In this document: piece by piece, positions 33,552 through 42,050 of the stretch
Position numbering within the stretch: the stretch's first letter is position 1
Layout of the letters: each line of letters starts with the position of its first letter
From: Pseudomonadales bacterium
Lineage (GTDB): Bacteria; Pseudomonadota; Gammaproteobacteria; Pseudomonadales; Pseudohongiellaceae
Reading direction: 5' to 3'
Assembly (NCBI GenBank): GCA_024234365.1
Contig: JACKOK010000003.1
Span: 310,001-374,000, forward strand
DNA: 64,000 nt
Translations under genes and position numbers: made by a program
Notes under the pieces: generated by a model
The model's database searches: none
What the model was told of the DNA's origin: nothing
Seen by the model: only the letters and a program-made list of their open reading frames with translations

Positions 33552-33724
33552 AGGGCCTGTTCACACGACTTGGATTATCACTGCTGGGAATCGTTTTAGG
33601 CTCCAGCGAGGCGGAAAGAGCGAGGTTTGGTTACTCCAAATAAGCGGTTGACAACGGAGCTGGGGGCTAAAACGCTCCAGCCCTTCGGGTTGTTACTGAA
33701 ATTCAAGTCGTGTGAACAGGCCCT
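33552..33724. repeat. Terminal-inverted-repeat element, copy 2 (173 bp)
   Basis: Left end AGGGCCTGTTCACACGACTT, right end AAGTCGTGTGAACAGGCCCT: 20 bp fully complementary, including a compensated T-to-G change relative to copies 1 and 3. The interior GAGGTTTGGTTACTCCAAAT is shared with copy 3; CGTTTTAGGCTCC is shared with copy 1. Longest copy, located between convergent genes, with no ORF of note. Confidence 0.85.
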
Positions 33725-33728
33725 AGGC

Positions 33729-34919
33729 TCAGATGACCCGTGCCTCCCGCAGGGCCGCAATTTCGCTGTCGCTATAACCGAGTTCGCCCAGAATTGCGTC
33801 CGTGTGCTCGCCCAGAGTGGGGGCCCGCTGGCGGATGTCCGCCGGGGTTGCGGACAGGCGTACGGGAGGGCGCATGACCGGCGCGGGCTTTGTCAGCCCC
33901 GGGTAATCCACCCGCTGCAACAGCCCGGCCTCTGCCACATGCGGGTCGTCCAGCACCTGCTGTAGTGACATCACCGGGCCGGCGGGCAGGCGCGCGGCCT
34001 CCATCTGTTGCAGTACTTCGGCGCTTGTACGCTCGGCACACCAGCGCGCCAACCGCTCACTGATGACCTCCCCGTGGTCGCCGCGGCTGATGTCATCCTT
34101 AAAACGTGGGTCTTCCAGCCAGTGCGGCTCTCCCATCAGCGCTACCCAGCGCTCAAACAGCGGACCACCAACGCTTTGTACCAATACCCAACCGTCCCGC
34201 GTGCGGAAGGTGTCGGCGGGAGCGGAGGTCTGGGAGCGGTTCAGTGTGGCCTGCCGGTTGAGGGCAAGCGCGTCCTGCTCAATGGCGGTGCCGTTCATGA
34301 AGGTCAGTGCGGTACTGAACAAGGAGGCTTCCACGACCTGGCCGCGCCCGCTTTTCTGTCGCTCATAGAGTGCCGCCAGGGTTCCATAGGCGCTGAGACT
34401 TGCCGTGCCGAAATCCACAAAAGGCGCATAGGATTTGCAGGGCTGTTCGGGCGTGCCGGACATGGCCATGGCGCCGGACATGGCCTGCCCGAGGCCGTCG
34501 AAGCCCACGCGCTGGCTGTAGGGGCCGCCGCTGCCAAAAGCGGTGATGAGAGTAAGGATAATATCGGGACGGATGCGGCAGAGGCTCTCGTAGTCCAGCC
34601 CCATGGCCTGCAGGGTATCCGGTGGCAGATTTGCCACCACCACGTCGGCCGTGGCAACGAGTCGGCGCACCAGCTCACGCCCTTGCGGCTTCATGGGGTT
34701 CAGGGTCATGCCGCGCTTGTTGCGGCCCATCTGCATGAACAGGGCACCGTCACCCTGTGGGGTGATGGGGGACAGAAAACGGTCCTCACTGCCGCTGACT
34801 TTCTCGATGCGAATGACATCGGCCCCCAGGTCCGCCAACAGGCTGGCACAGAACGGGCCGGCGATGTAACGGCCAAAATCCAGCACCCGGATGCCTTGCA
34901 GGACCGCGTTTGTTGTCAT
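33729..34919 (-). CDS. CaiB/BaiF family CoA-transferase (second paralogue)
   Basis: Class III CoA-transferase of 396 residues. Motifs: GIRVLDFGRYIAGPFCASLL, ADVIRIEKVSGSEDR, GRNKRGMTLNP, FGSGGPYSQRVGFDGLGQAM, and FVDFGTASLSAYGTLAALYE containing the expected catalytic Asp. The ATG at 34919 has GAGGGGG eight bases upstream; a GTG at 34949 is possible but unsupported. It stands alone on the minus strand, 4 bp from a repeat element. Substrate unknown; it is clearly diverged from the copy at 18 kb. Confidence 0.9.
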   Translation of the reverse strand: MTTNAVLQGIRVLDFGRYIAGPFCASLLADLGADVIRIEKVSGSEDRFLSPITPQGDGALFMQMGRNKRGMTLNPMKPQGRELVRRLVATADVVVANLPPDTLQAMGLDYESLCRIRPDIILTLITAFGSGGPYSQRVGFDGLGQAMSGAMAMSGTPEQPCKSYAPFVDFGTASLSAYGTLAALYERQKSGRGQVVEASLFSTALTFMNGTAIEQDALALNRQATLNRSQTSAPADTFRTRDGWVLVQSVGGPLFERWVALMGEPHWLEDPRFKDDISRGDHGEVISERLARWCAERTSAEVLQQMEAARLPAGPVMSLQQVLDDPHVAEAGLLQRVDYPGLTKPAPVMRPPVRLSATPADIRQRAPTLGEHTDAILGELGYSDSEIAALREARVI

Positions 34920-35189
34920 TGTTTTTAACCCCCTCAAGCAGGAAATCACGCCGCATCAAGGCGCTGGATTCTAGCACAGCCTGCAGAGAGCGCCGTGGCT
35001 GCAGCAAAGATTGAAGAGGGTCACAGAATGCGGCGGGGCGTGTCGGGGATAGCCAATTTTGTGAGCAATTTAACACCGGTGTTCTGGCTGTCAGCTCATA
35101 ATCAGCCCAAGTCAGATGAATTGCCCCCGGCAAACCGATTTGAAAACTGCATGATCCGATCAGCACAGAGTGAAAGAAGGAGCCCAGGC

Positions 35190-35366
35190 ATGAGCGCAGA
35201 CATTCAGCATATCCGCAACGTACAGGCCTACCGTGAACTGTTGGCGATTCTGCAAAAACCGTATCAGGATGTCTGCCAGGTCTGTGAAGGGACCGGGAAG
35301 CTGTCCAATGCGCATGTGTGTCTGAGCTGCAAGGGCAGCGGCAGTCGCTGGTTGAAGCTGATCTGA
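35190..35366 (+). CDS. Small zinc-knuckle protein (DnaJ-like CxxCxGxG pair)
   Basis: 58-residue protein with two CxxC pairs, Cys29/Cys32 (CQVCEGTGK) and Cys44/Cys47 (CLSCKGSGS). The spacing matches one zinc-binding unit of the DnaJ cysteine-rich domain. There is no J domain. A helical N-terminus (QAYRELLAILQKPYQDV) precedes it. GAAGGAG stands upstream of the ATG at 35190. It may bind zinc and a protein partner; no function can be assigned. Confidence 0.7.
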   Translation: MSADIQHIRNVQAYRELLAILQKPYQDVCQVCEGTGKLSNAHVCLSCKGSGSRWLKLI

Positions 35367-35480
35367 GGATGCTGCAGGGGGGCTGTTCTCAGGCCTCAGC
35401 CTTCCTGTCTTTCCCCTTATCCTTCCTCTACAATGCAGTGCGACGACGATCGCAATCCGCCACCTAGAGGGAGTAAGAAC

Positions 35481-36209
35481 ATGAACCCCCACCGCATTCT
35501 GCCCGGCCTTCTGCTTGCCCTGAGTTTATCCATTCCCATCGCTGAGGCGCAGGTGCCAACGCCGCCCGATGGCACTTACGAATACGCTCCCCAACGCAGT
35601 ACCGGGGGGATAGGCCGCTTCTATATGGGGCGTGAAATCTCCGGTGTCATGGGGCATCAGGCGGCGGACTGGCTGGAACGCCCTCAGCGTACCCACGAGG
35701 AAATGCCGGACGAGGTGGTAGCCAACCTGAATCTGAAACCCACGGACGTGGTGGCCGATATTGGCGCCGGTTCCGGGTATTTTTCCTTCCGCATGGCGAA
35801 GCTGTTACCACAGGGCAGGGTGCTGGCCGTGGATATCCAGCCTGAAATGCTGACGCTGATCGAAAACCGCAAGCGCAGCGATGGCGTCAACAATGTCGAC
35901 ACCATTCTTGGCGATATCAGCGATACGCGTCTGCCGGCAAACTCGGTGGACCTGATACTGCTGGTGGACGCCTATCACGAGTTCTCGCACCCCTGGGAAA
36001 TGATGCAGAGCATGGTGTCTGCCATGAAGAGCGGCGGGCGGATTGTCTTGCTGGAGTATCGTGCGGAAGACCGGACGGTTCCGATCCGTCCGCTGCACAA
36101 AATGACCCAGGATCAGGTGAAGAAGGAGATGGGCGTTTTCGGCCTGCAGTTTGTCGAGACCCTGGATTTCCTGCCCTGGCAGCACATGATGGTCTTCAGC
36201 AAACCCTGA
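35481..36209 (+). CDS. Exported class I SAM-methyltransferase-like protein
   Basis: 242 residues with a clear Sec signal peptide (ILPGLLLALSLSIPIAEA|QV), then a Rossmann methyltransferase domain: motif I VVADIGAGSGYFSFRMA, motif II VLAVDIQPEML, motif III GDISDTRLPANSVDLILLVD and the post-region MKSGGRIVLLEYR. The ATG at 35481 follows AGGGAG. A SAM-dependent enzyme in the periplasm is puzzling because SAM is cytoplasmic; the N-terminus could be uncleaved and the domain may have another role. It is convergent with a TonB receptor. Confidence 0.83.
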   Translation: MNPHRILPGLLLALSLSIPIAEAQVPTPPDGTYEYAPQRSTGGIGRFYMGREISGVMGHQAADWLERPQRTHEEMPDEVVANLNLKPTDVVADIGAGSGYFSFRMAKLLPQGRVLAVDIQPEMLTLIENRKRSDGVNNVDTILGDISDTRLPANSVDLILLVDAYHEFSHPWEMMQSMVSAMKSGGRIVLLEYRAEDRTVPIRPLHKMTQDQVKKEMGVFGLQFVETLDFLPWQHMMVFSKP

Positions 36210-36223
36210 GTGGGGAAGCCGGA

Positions 36224-36263
36224 GGAAGTCATTGGAGCGGACAGTTCAGCCCCAATGACTTTC
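36224..36263. terminator. Hairpin between convergent methyltransferase-like and TonB receptor genes
   Basis: AAGTCATTGG at 36226-36235 pairs with CCAATGACTT at 36252-36261, extended by GG/CC pairs. There is no long T-run. It may serve both strands. Confidence 0.5.
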
Positions 36264-36274
36264 CCGGGTAAAGA

Positions 36275-38404
36275 TCAGAAGGTGGTGCGGATCTTCAGGG
36301 CTACTTTCTGGCCGCCCCCGGCACTGCAGGAATCCTCGATTTCCGTCAGCTCACTGACGCCGACCAGCCCGTCGTAGCGGTAACGGTCGCGACAGAAATC
36401 ACTGCGCAGGGTGTTCATGGATTCCAGACGGAAGGTCACGTTGTTGAAGGCAACCTTGGAAACGAACAACTGCAGGTTTGGCCCTGGCAGATTCTGTTCG
36501 ATGGTGTTCACGTCGATTTCCTTTTGCCCGCCCGTAATTTCCGCGCTGAAATTGAAGCCGTAATTCAGGCCCAGCGCGGGAATGTCATGACGGAAACCAA
36601 GCTCCACATTGCCACGTCGGTTGAAACGGCGGTCGGCTTGCAGAATCGGGTCGTAGACACTGGAGTCAAAGACATTCAGTGCGCTGGTGATCAGAGCGTC
36701 CGGCATGCCCAGGAAGCCCAGGCGGGTGCTGGTATCGATGAAGATGCCATAACGAATGCCGGAACCGACATTGCCGGTCGTGGAAACAGGCTTGCTCGGA
36801 TCGCTGGAGATGTTCACCTTGCCGATGATGTCGTCGATGTCGCGGAAGAACAGACGCGAGTTAATGACACCGCCGTCATTGGGCAGGCGGTATTGCAGGC
36901 CCAGTTCGTAGCGGATTTCTTTTTCCTGACGCAGGTCCGGGTTCCCCAGATCGGTGTCCTTGGACGTATCCGAGTTATTGGTGCTGGCGGTAAAGCTGGC
37001 AAAGCTTAATTGTGACACCGCACGCTCGATGGTGGCACGCAGTTGCAGCGACGGGTTGAGGTCGAAGCGATAATCCACTTTCGGACGCAGGAAGCCGAAG
37101 TCCCGGCTGCGGCTGGCCGCACCTGTCTGGTCGATGGTGGAGGCCTCGTACAGCAGGGTGCTTTCCAGGCTCATGCGATCGTTCAGCGTCCAGTTGTGTA
37201 CCGCAAAGCCTTCGTAACGCATTTCCTGAACCGTGGAGCCGGGATTGGAGGCGCTCAGGACTGGGGGCAGATTGCCAAATTCCGGCAGCGGGGTGCCGCT
37301 TGTCGTGGCCGAACCGAGGTAGAGGGCGGTGTCCAGAATGGTCTGTGCCCGTTCCAGCCCCAGCTGCATGTCCTGACCTTCGCGCAGGTTCCAGCTGTAG
37401 GAGGCCTGGCCAATGCGCTCGCGTGTGCGCTTGTCCGAACGCAGGTACTGGTTCAGATCATGGGCATTGTTGAGGGTGGTGAAGCGTTCGCGAACGCTGT
37501 TGCGGATTGCCTCATTCGTGATGAAGAGGAACTGGAAACGACTGCCGTTATTGAAACTGTGCTCGTAGTTGCCGCCGATTTCCCAGTTGCTTTCCTCGCG
37601 ATCCGTCAGTTCCTGTTCGGATTTGGTGATGACGGAGGAATCGGAACCCAGAAAGTTCTGCCGATTGACCGTATTCGGATGGCTGCCATCGGAATACAGG
37701 GCGTTGAACTGAACGCGGTCGCGCTCGAAGTCGTAACCCAGGTTCATGGTGGTCTGCACGGTTTCCTGATCGCGCAAGTTGTCTTCCTTCACCAGCTCCG
37801 TCAGCGTCAGATCCGGTGAGTAGTTGTACTCGGTGCGCATGAAGGAGTTGTAGCGCGGGTCCAGCTGCAGGCCGAAAAGATAATTCAGGTTACCCGCCTG
37901 GCCACCATAGGAGACGGAGGCACCGGGGTCGATCTTGTCGTCGTGGTGGTAGTCCATATTGACTTCCGCCGACAGGCTGGAACGACTGAGCGCTTCCTTG
38001 AGTACGACATTGACCACCTGGCTGGCACCACGAACGTCCAGATCGCCAGAGCTGCCGCGGATGATTTCAATGCGATCCACCTGGTCTGCCGCGATGCGTT
38101 GCAGCTGGTCATTGGCGGAGTTGTCCTTGCCGGCCAGACGCTTGCCATTGATCAGCAGATCGCCGCCGGAGCCGAGGCCGCGGCTATTGCCGCCCCGGTT
38201 GTTGTTGAGATTGACCCCCGGAATGCGGGAAATCATGTCATTGGCGGATACCGGGGTGTACTGGTCGAAAAACGAGGCTTCGTAGACGACAGTGGTGTCT
38301 TCCTGTGCCTGCAGATGCGTGGCGGCAAGGATGGATACGGTAAGTGCAGAAAGTCGTAAAGTGTTGCGAAATGCAGGCTGAAAAAACAACTGCCCCATTG
38401 TCAT
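36275..38404 (-). CDS. TonB-dependent outer-membrane receptor (second)
   Basis: Receptor of 709 residues. A signal peptide ends HLQA|QE; the TonB-box-like DTTVVY follows at once. The plug has DMISRIPGVNLNNN, GDLLINGKRLAGKD, QVDRIEIIRGSSGDLDVRGA and VVNVVLKEAL. The C-terminus ends in ALKIRTTF (terminal Phe). One cysteine pair near the C-terminus (FCRDRYRYDG, EDSCSAG) may be a surface disulfide. The ATG at 38404 follows GGAG. No substrate-binding or ABC transport genes are adjacent, so the ligand is unknown. No Pho box was seen upstream. Confidence 0.9.
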   Translation of the reverse strand: MTMGQLFFQPAFRNTLRLSALTVSILAATHLQAQEDTTVVYEASFFDQYTPVSANDMISRIPGVNLNNNRGGNSRGLGSGGDLLINGKRLAGKDNSANDQLQRIAADQVDRIEIIRGSSGDLDVRGASQVVNVVLKEALSRSSLSAEVNMDYHHDDKIDPGASVSYGGQAGNLNYLFGLQLDPRYNSFMRTEYNYSPDLTLTELVKEDNLRDQETVQTTMNLGYDFERDRVQFNALYSDGSHPNTVNRQNFLGSDSSVITKSEQELTDREESNWEIGGNYEHSFNNGSRFQFLFITNEAIRNSVRERFTTLNNAHDLNQYLRSDKRTRERIGQASYSWNLREGQDMQLGLERAQTILDTALYLGSATTSGTPLPEFGNLPPVLSASNPGSTVQEMRYEGFAVHNWTLNDRMSLESTLLYEASTIDQTGAASRSRDFGFLRPKVDYRFDLNPSLQLRATIERAVSQLSFASFTASTNNSDTSKDTDLGNPDLRQEKEIRYELGLQYRLPNDGGVINSRLFFRDIDDIIGKVNISSDPSKPVSTTGNVGSGIRYGIFIDTSTRLGFLGMPDALITSALNVFDSSVYDPILQADRRFNRRGNVELGFRHDIPALGLNYGFNFSAEITGGQKEIDVNTIEQNLPGPNLQLFVSKVAFNNVTFRLESMNTLRSDFCRDRYRYDGLVGVSELTEIEDSCSAGGGQKVALKIRTTF

Positions 38405-38634
38405 GTGATCTCCGGAATGTAACGAAAATACGCGTAAACGTCGTTAGAGGTTCCGTTCAACGCCTGACATGGCCCTGAGCGAATTCTTAAAAAAGGCCAA
38501 TCTTACAACAACTTAGCGTGTGTAGGAAAGTAACAAATTGTGATCAATACCGACGAATTGCCCATAAAATATGGCAAATTTCTGGCAAATGCTCTGATTG
38601 ACCATCGTGGAGCCGGCCGTCAGGGGCTGGCACT

Positions 38635-38663
38635 TTGCGCTTTCAGATGCATTTGCTCATAAT
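38635..38663 (+). promoter_or_regulatory. Sigma-70 promoter of the ETF-QO gene
   Basis: TTGCGC at 38635-38640, a 17-bp spacer and CATAAT at 38658-38663, about 33 bp before the ATG at 38696. Confidence 0.5.
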
Positions 38664-38695
38664 GTGCGCCTTCATTTTACGGGGGGCAGGGGCCT

Positions 38696-40366
38696 ATGCA
38701 GCGCGAATCGATGGAAGTGGATGTGGTAATTGTGGGAGCTGGCCCCGCCGGGCTGTCCACGGCCTGTCGCCTGTTGCAACTGGCTGCCGAGGCACAGACA
38801 CAGATCAGCGTCTGTGTGCTTGAAAAAGGCTCGGAAGTGGGCGCCCATATTCTCTCCGGCGCTGTATTCGAAACCACTGCGCTCGATGAACTGTTTCCCG
38901 ATTGGAAAGACCGCGGCGCGCCCCTGAATACCGCCGTAACCGGAGATGATGTCTACTACCTTTCCGGGCCGGAAAAGAGCCTGCGCTTCCCGGGGCTGCT
39001 GGTGCCGCGCCCGATGCACAACGATGGCAATTACATCATCTCTCTCGGAAATCTGTGCCGTTGGCTGGCAGAGCAGGCTGCAGAGCTGGGGGCGGAAATA
39101 TTCCCGGGCTTCGCAGCGGCGGAAATTCTCTATCACGAAGACGGCAGCGTGAAGGGGGTGGCAACCGGCGACATGGGGATTGATGCCCAGGGGCAGCACA
39201 AGGACAGTTTCGAACCGGGTTTCGAGTTTCACGCGAAATACACGATTTTTGCGGAAGGTTGCCGTGGGCATCTGGGCAAGGAAATCATCAGCCGTTTCAA
39301 TCTGGATGCCAGCTCTGACCCGCAGCACTATGGCATCGGTTTCAAGGAAATCTGGGAGATTCCGCCCGAGAAGCACAGAGAAGGCCTGGTGGTACACACC
39401 GCGGGCTACCCGATGGTAGGGGCGAGTTATGCCGGTTCCAGCGGGGGCTATCTCTATCACTTCGAGAACCATCAGGTTTCGCTTGGTCTCATCGTGGACC
39501 TGGCCTACAGCAACCCGCATATCAGTCCCTTTGACGAGTTCCAGAAGTTCAAACAGCATCCGGTGATCCGTCAGTACATCGAGGGTGGCAAGCGGGTGAG
39601 CTACGGGGCTCGTGCGCTCAACAAGGGCGGGCTGAATTCCCTGCCTCGCATGCATTTCCCCGGGGGGCTGCTGATCGGCTGTGATGCCGGTACGCTCAAT
39701 GCGGCCAAGATCAAGGGGAGCCATACAGCCATGAAGTCCGGCATGCTGGCAGCCGAGGTGCTGTTCGAGTCACTGCAAGGCGCGGCCGATGGCACGGAGC
39801 CAAAAAAGGACCTCGACAGCTACGCGGCCCGTTTCAGGGCCTCCAGTCTTTTTGCCGAATTGTACAAAACGCGCAATTTCAGCGCCGGATTTCACAAACT
39901 GGGGTTCTGGCTGGGCAGTGCGCTGGTATTCGTGGAGCACAATATTCTGGGCGGTCGTTTCCCCATGACTTTCCGTGACCGGACTCCCGACCATGCGCAG
40001 CTGAAACCTGCCGCCCGGTGTCCGCGTATTGACTACCCGAAGCCGGATGGCCGCATCAGTTTCGACAAACTGTCCTCTGTGTTCCTGTCCAATACCAATC
40101 ACGAGGAAAATCAGCCCTGTCATCTGAAACTGCTGGACCCGTCCGTTCCAATTGAAAAGAACCTGTCTTTGTACGACGAGCCTGCGCAGCGCTATTGCCC
40201 GGCCGGGGTCTACGAGGTCGTGGCCGAGGCCGATGGCAGCAAGCGTTTTCAGATCAATGCGCAGAACTGTGTGCATTGCAAAACCTGCGACATCAAGGAC
40301 CCGGCGCAGAACATCCAGTGGGTCGCTCCCGAGGGCGGTGGCGGACCGAACTACCCCAATATGTAA
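38696..40366 (+). CDS. Electron transfer flavoprotein-ubiquinone oxidoreductase
   Basis: Membrane-associated FAD and 4Fe-4S enzyme of 556 residues that passes electrons from acyl-CoA dehydrogenases, via ETF, to ubiquinone. The N-terminal FAD motif is VVIVGAGPAGLSTACRL; other family stretches are SGAVFETTALDEL, GGLNSLPRMHFPGGLLIGCDAG and KIKGSHTAMKSGMLAAE. The C-terminal cluster motif CVHCKTCDIKDPAQNIQW supplies three cysteines; a fourth is in RYCPAGVYE. The length matches the family. No etfAB genes are in the window. It fits the acyl-CoA catabolic genes nearby. Confidence 0.95.
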   Translation: MQRESMEVDVVIVGAGPAGLSTACRLLQLAAEAQTQISVCVLEKGSEVGAHILSGAVFETTALDELFPDWKDRGAPLNTAVTGDDVYYLSGPEKSLRFPGLLVPRPMHNDGNYIISLGNLCRWLAEQAAELGAEIFPGFAAAEILYHEDGSVKGVATGDMGIDAQGQHKDSFEPGFEFHAKYTIFAEGCRGHLGKEIISRFNLDASSDPQHYGIGFKEIWEIPPEKHREGLVVHTAGYPMVGASYAGSSGGYLYHFENHQVSLGLIVDLAYSNPHISPFDEFQKFKQHPVIRQYIEGGKRVSYGARALNKGGLNSLPRMHFPGGLLIGCDAGTLNAAKIKGSHTAMKSGMLAAEVLFESLQGAADGTEPKKDLDSYAARFRASSLFAELYKTRNFSAGFHKLGFWLGSALVFVEHNILGGRFPMTFRDRTPDHAQLKPAARCPRIDYPKPDGRISFDKLSSVFLSNTNHEENQPCHLKLLDPSVPIEKNLSLYDEPAQRYCPAGVYEVVAEADGSKRFQINAQNCVHCKTCDIKDPAQNIQWVAPEGGGGPNYPNM

Positions 40367-40453
40367 ACCCGGCGCGCTCGCGCTCGTGTGACTTGCCAAT
40401 CCGATCTGCTGCGGAGTACCCTCGAAGGGTGCCAGCAGACGGAATGTTTCATC

Positions 40454-42016
40454 ATGCGGATATTGCCGGTCTTCCTTGTCCTTGTTGCCGCCATGCAAAA
40501 CCTGGCGGCACAGGAACAGTCGCTTGTCGCAGCGCCCTGGGTCACGGTGAAGACGGCGCATTTTGATTTCTATTCCCGTCTCTCCGATGAGCGGACACAG
40601 CAGCGTGCCCTGGCAATGGAACAGTGGCGGCAGGCAGCGCTCGCACTGCTTGGCCCGGCCGCTCCCCCGACTGAAGAGCCCATCAGAACGGCCATTTATC
40701 TCTTCGACGATGACGGCGAGTTTGCGCTGTTTGCCGACAACAACGATCCGGCGTATCTGTATTCCTCTCCACGCATCAATTTCATCATTGTCAAAAACAG
40801 TGACGCGGGTTTTGATCTGGCCCAACACCATTACGCCCATTTCCTTATCAACAATACTCCGGTTGGTGCACCTCGCTGGTACGAAGAGGGCATGAGCCAC
40901 TATCTCGCGCGCCTGGAGGCGAGCCGGGAGGGCATTGAACTGCGTGCCACGACCCCGCAGGAGAGCCGGTTGGCCCTGGCGCTCAGTGACGAGCTCAGCA
41001 TGGATGAGCTTCTGTACGACGATGCAGCGCTGGCCTCACCCCGGCAGATACAGATTGCGAACTTAAGAAGTGCATTTCTGCTTCAGTTCCTGCTGCACGG
41101 CCATGAGCATGATGGCGTTACGGACCGCCGCGAACTGCTGCGCAACTATCTGCTATTGCTGCAGCAGGGGCGTCAGGCACGCTTTGCCTATGATCAATCG
41201 TTCAAGATGTCGCTGCGTCGCCTGGGGCAGGAGCTGGATGCCTATCTGACAGCACTGCAGAGTCAGCCAGAACAGACTCGCATTCTGTTCCCGGTGGTGG
41301 ATGTGGCTCTGCCTCAGGCGCGTGCGCTGCAGAAAGAGGAAGCCGCATTGGCCCTGGCGGAACTGGCGCTGTTCTCCGGCCGCTTTCCCATGGCGGAATT
41401 TCTGTTTGAGAGCCTGCAGGGAAGTGAGACGGCGGGAGGGCGTGCCTGGTCCGGTCAGGCCGATGCGATACGCATGAGTGCAGACGGGCAATTTGTGGCG
41501 GCAGAGGAAGCTCCTGTGTCCGTGAATCTGGAAGCCCTGTACAGGCAGGCCATCGAAGTTTCCCCGCAGGACCATCAGTTGTATCTGGATTTCGGGCAGT
41601 ACTTTGAGGCGGCTCTTGAGGATTGCGCACGCCCGCTGAGCGCTGACGAGCAGCAAAGAATGCAGGCGGAAATGCTCGGGCAGTTCGGGAAAGCCCTGGC
41701 GCTGAAGCCGGAATCTGCCGAGGTGAATCTGGCCTATGCGCAGGTGTTCCTGCTGGAAGAGAACGATTGGCATGAGGGTCTTCTCTACCAGAACAAGGCG
41801 TTTGCTCTGCTGCCGTCCGACACCTTTGTGCAGGAGCAGCAGATTGAGTATGACATCAGGGCCAGGCAGTTCGATTCAGCTGTGGCGCTGATTGCCCGTA
41901 TGGCGCGTCCCATGCATTTCATGGGGGATGCCCCATGGATTCAAGACTTGAGAGAGAGGCTGCGGGCAGCCCGGCGAGGCCGTGTTTACGATCCCTGTGC
42001 CGAGCTCGCGCCCTAA
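40454..42016 (+). CDS. Exported gluzincin-like protein with degenerate HExxH motif
   Basis: 520 residues with a signal peptide (MRILPVFLVLVAAMQNLAAQ). The region 100-155 resembles the gluzincin peptidase core (Peptidase_MA/DUF1570 type). The zinc helix reads HHYAH (residues 125-129), with His in place of the catalytic Glu of HExxH. The downstream RWYEEGMSHYL keeps the W-x-x-E-G signature with the third ligand Glu145. It may therefore bind zinc but lack peptidase activity. The C-terminal half is helical with TPR-like stretches (AKPESAEVNLAYAQVFLLEE-like). First of three exported-protein genes; the next starts 34 bp on. Confidence 0.72.
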   Translation: MRILPVFLVLVAAMQNLAAQEQSLVAAPWVTVKTAHFDFYSRLSDERTQQRALAMEQWRQAALALLGPAAPPTEEPIRTAIYLFDDDGEFALFADNNDPAYLYSSPRINFIIVKNSDAGFDLAQHHYAHFLINNTPVGAPRWYEEGMSHYLARLEASREGIELRATTPQESRLALALSDELSMDELLYDDAALASPRQIQIANLRSAFLLQFLLHGHEHDGVTDRRELLRNYLLLLQQGRQARFAYDQSFKMSLRRLGQELDAYLTALQSQPEQTRILFPVVDVALPQARALQKEEAALALAELALFSGRFPMAEFLFESLQGSETAGGRAWSGQADAIRMSADGQFVAAEEAPVSVNLEALYRQAIEVSPQDHQLYLDFGQYFEAALEDCARPLSADEQQRMQAEMLGQFGKALALKPESAEVNLAYAQVFLLEENDWHEGLLYQNKAFALLPSDTFVQEQQIEYDIRARQFDSAVALIARMARPMHFMGDAPWIQDLRERLRAARRGRVYDPCAELAP

Positions 42017-42050
42017 GGCCCTGGCGTCCGAGATTATCAGGAGTTCCGGC

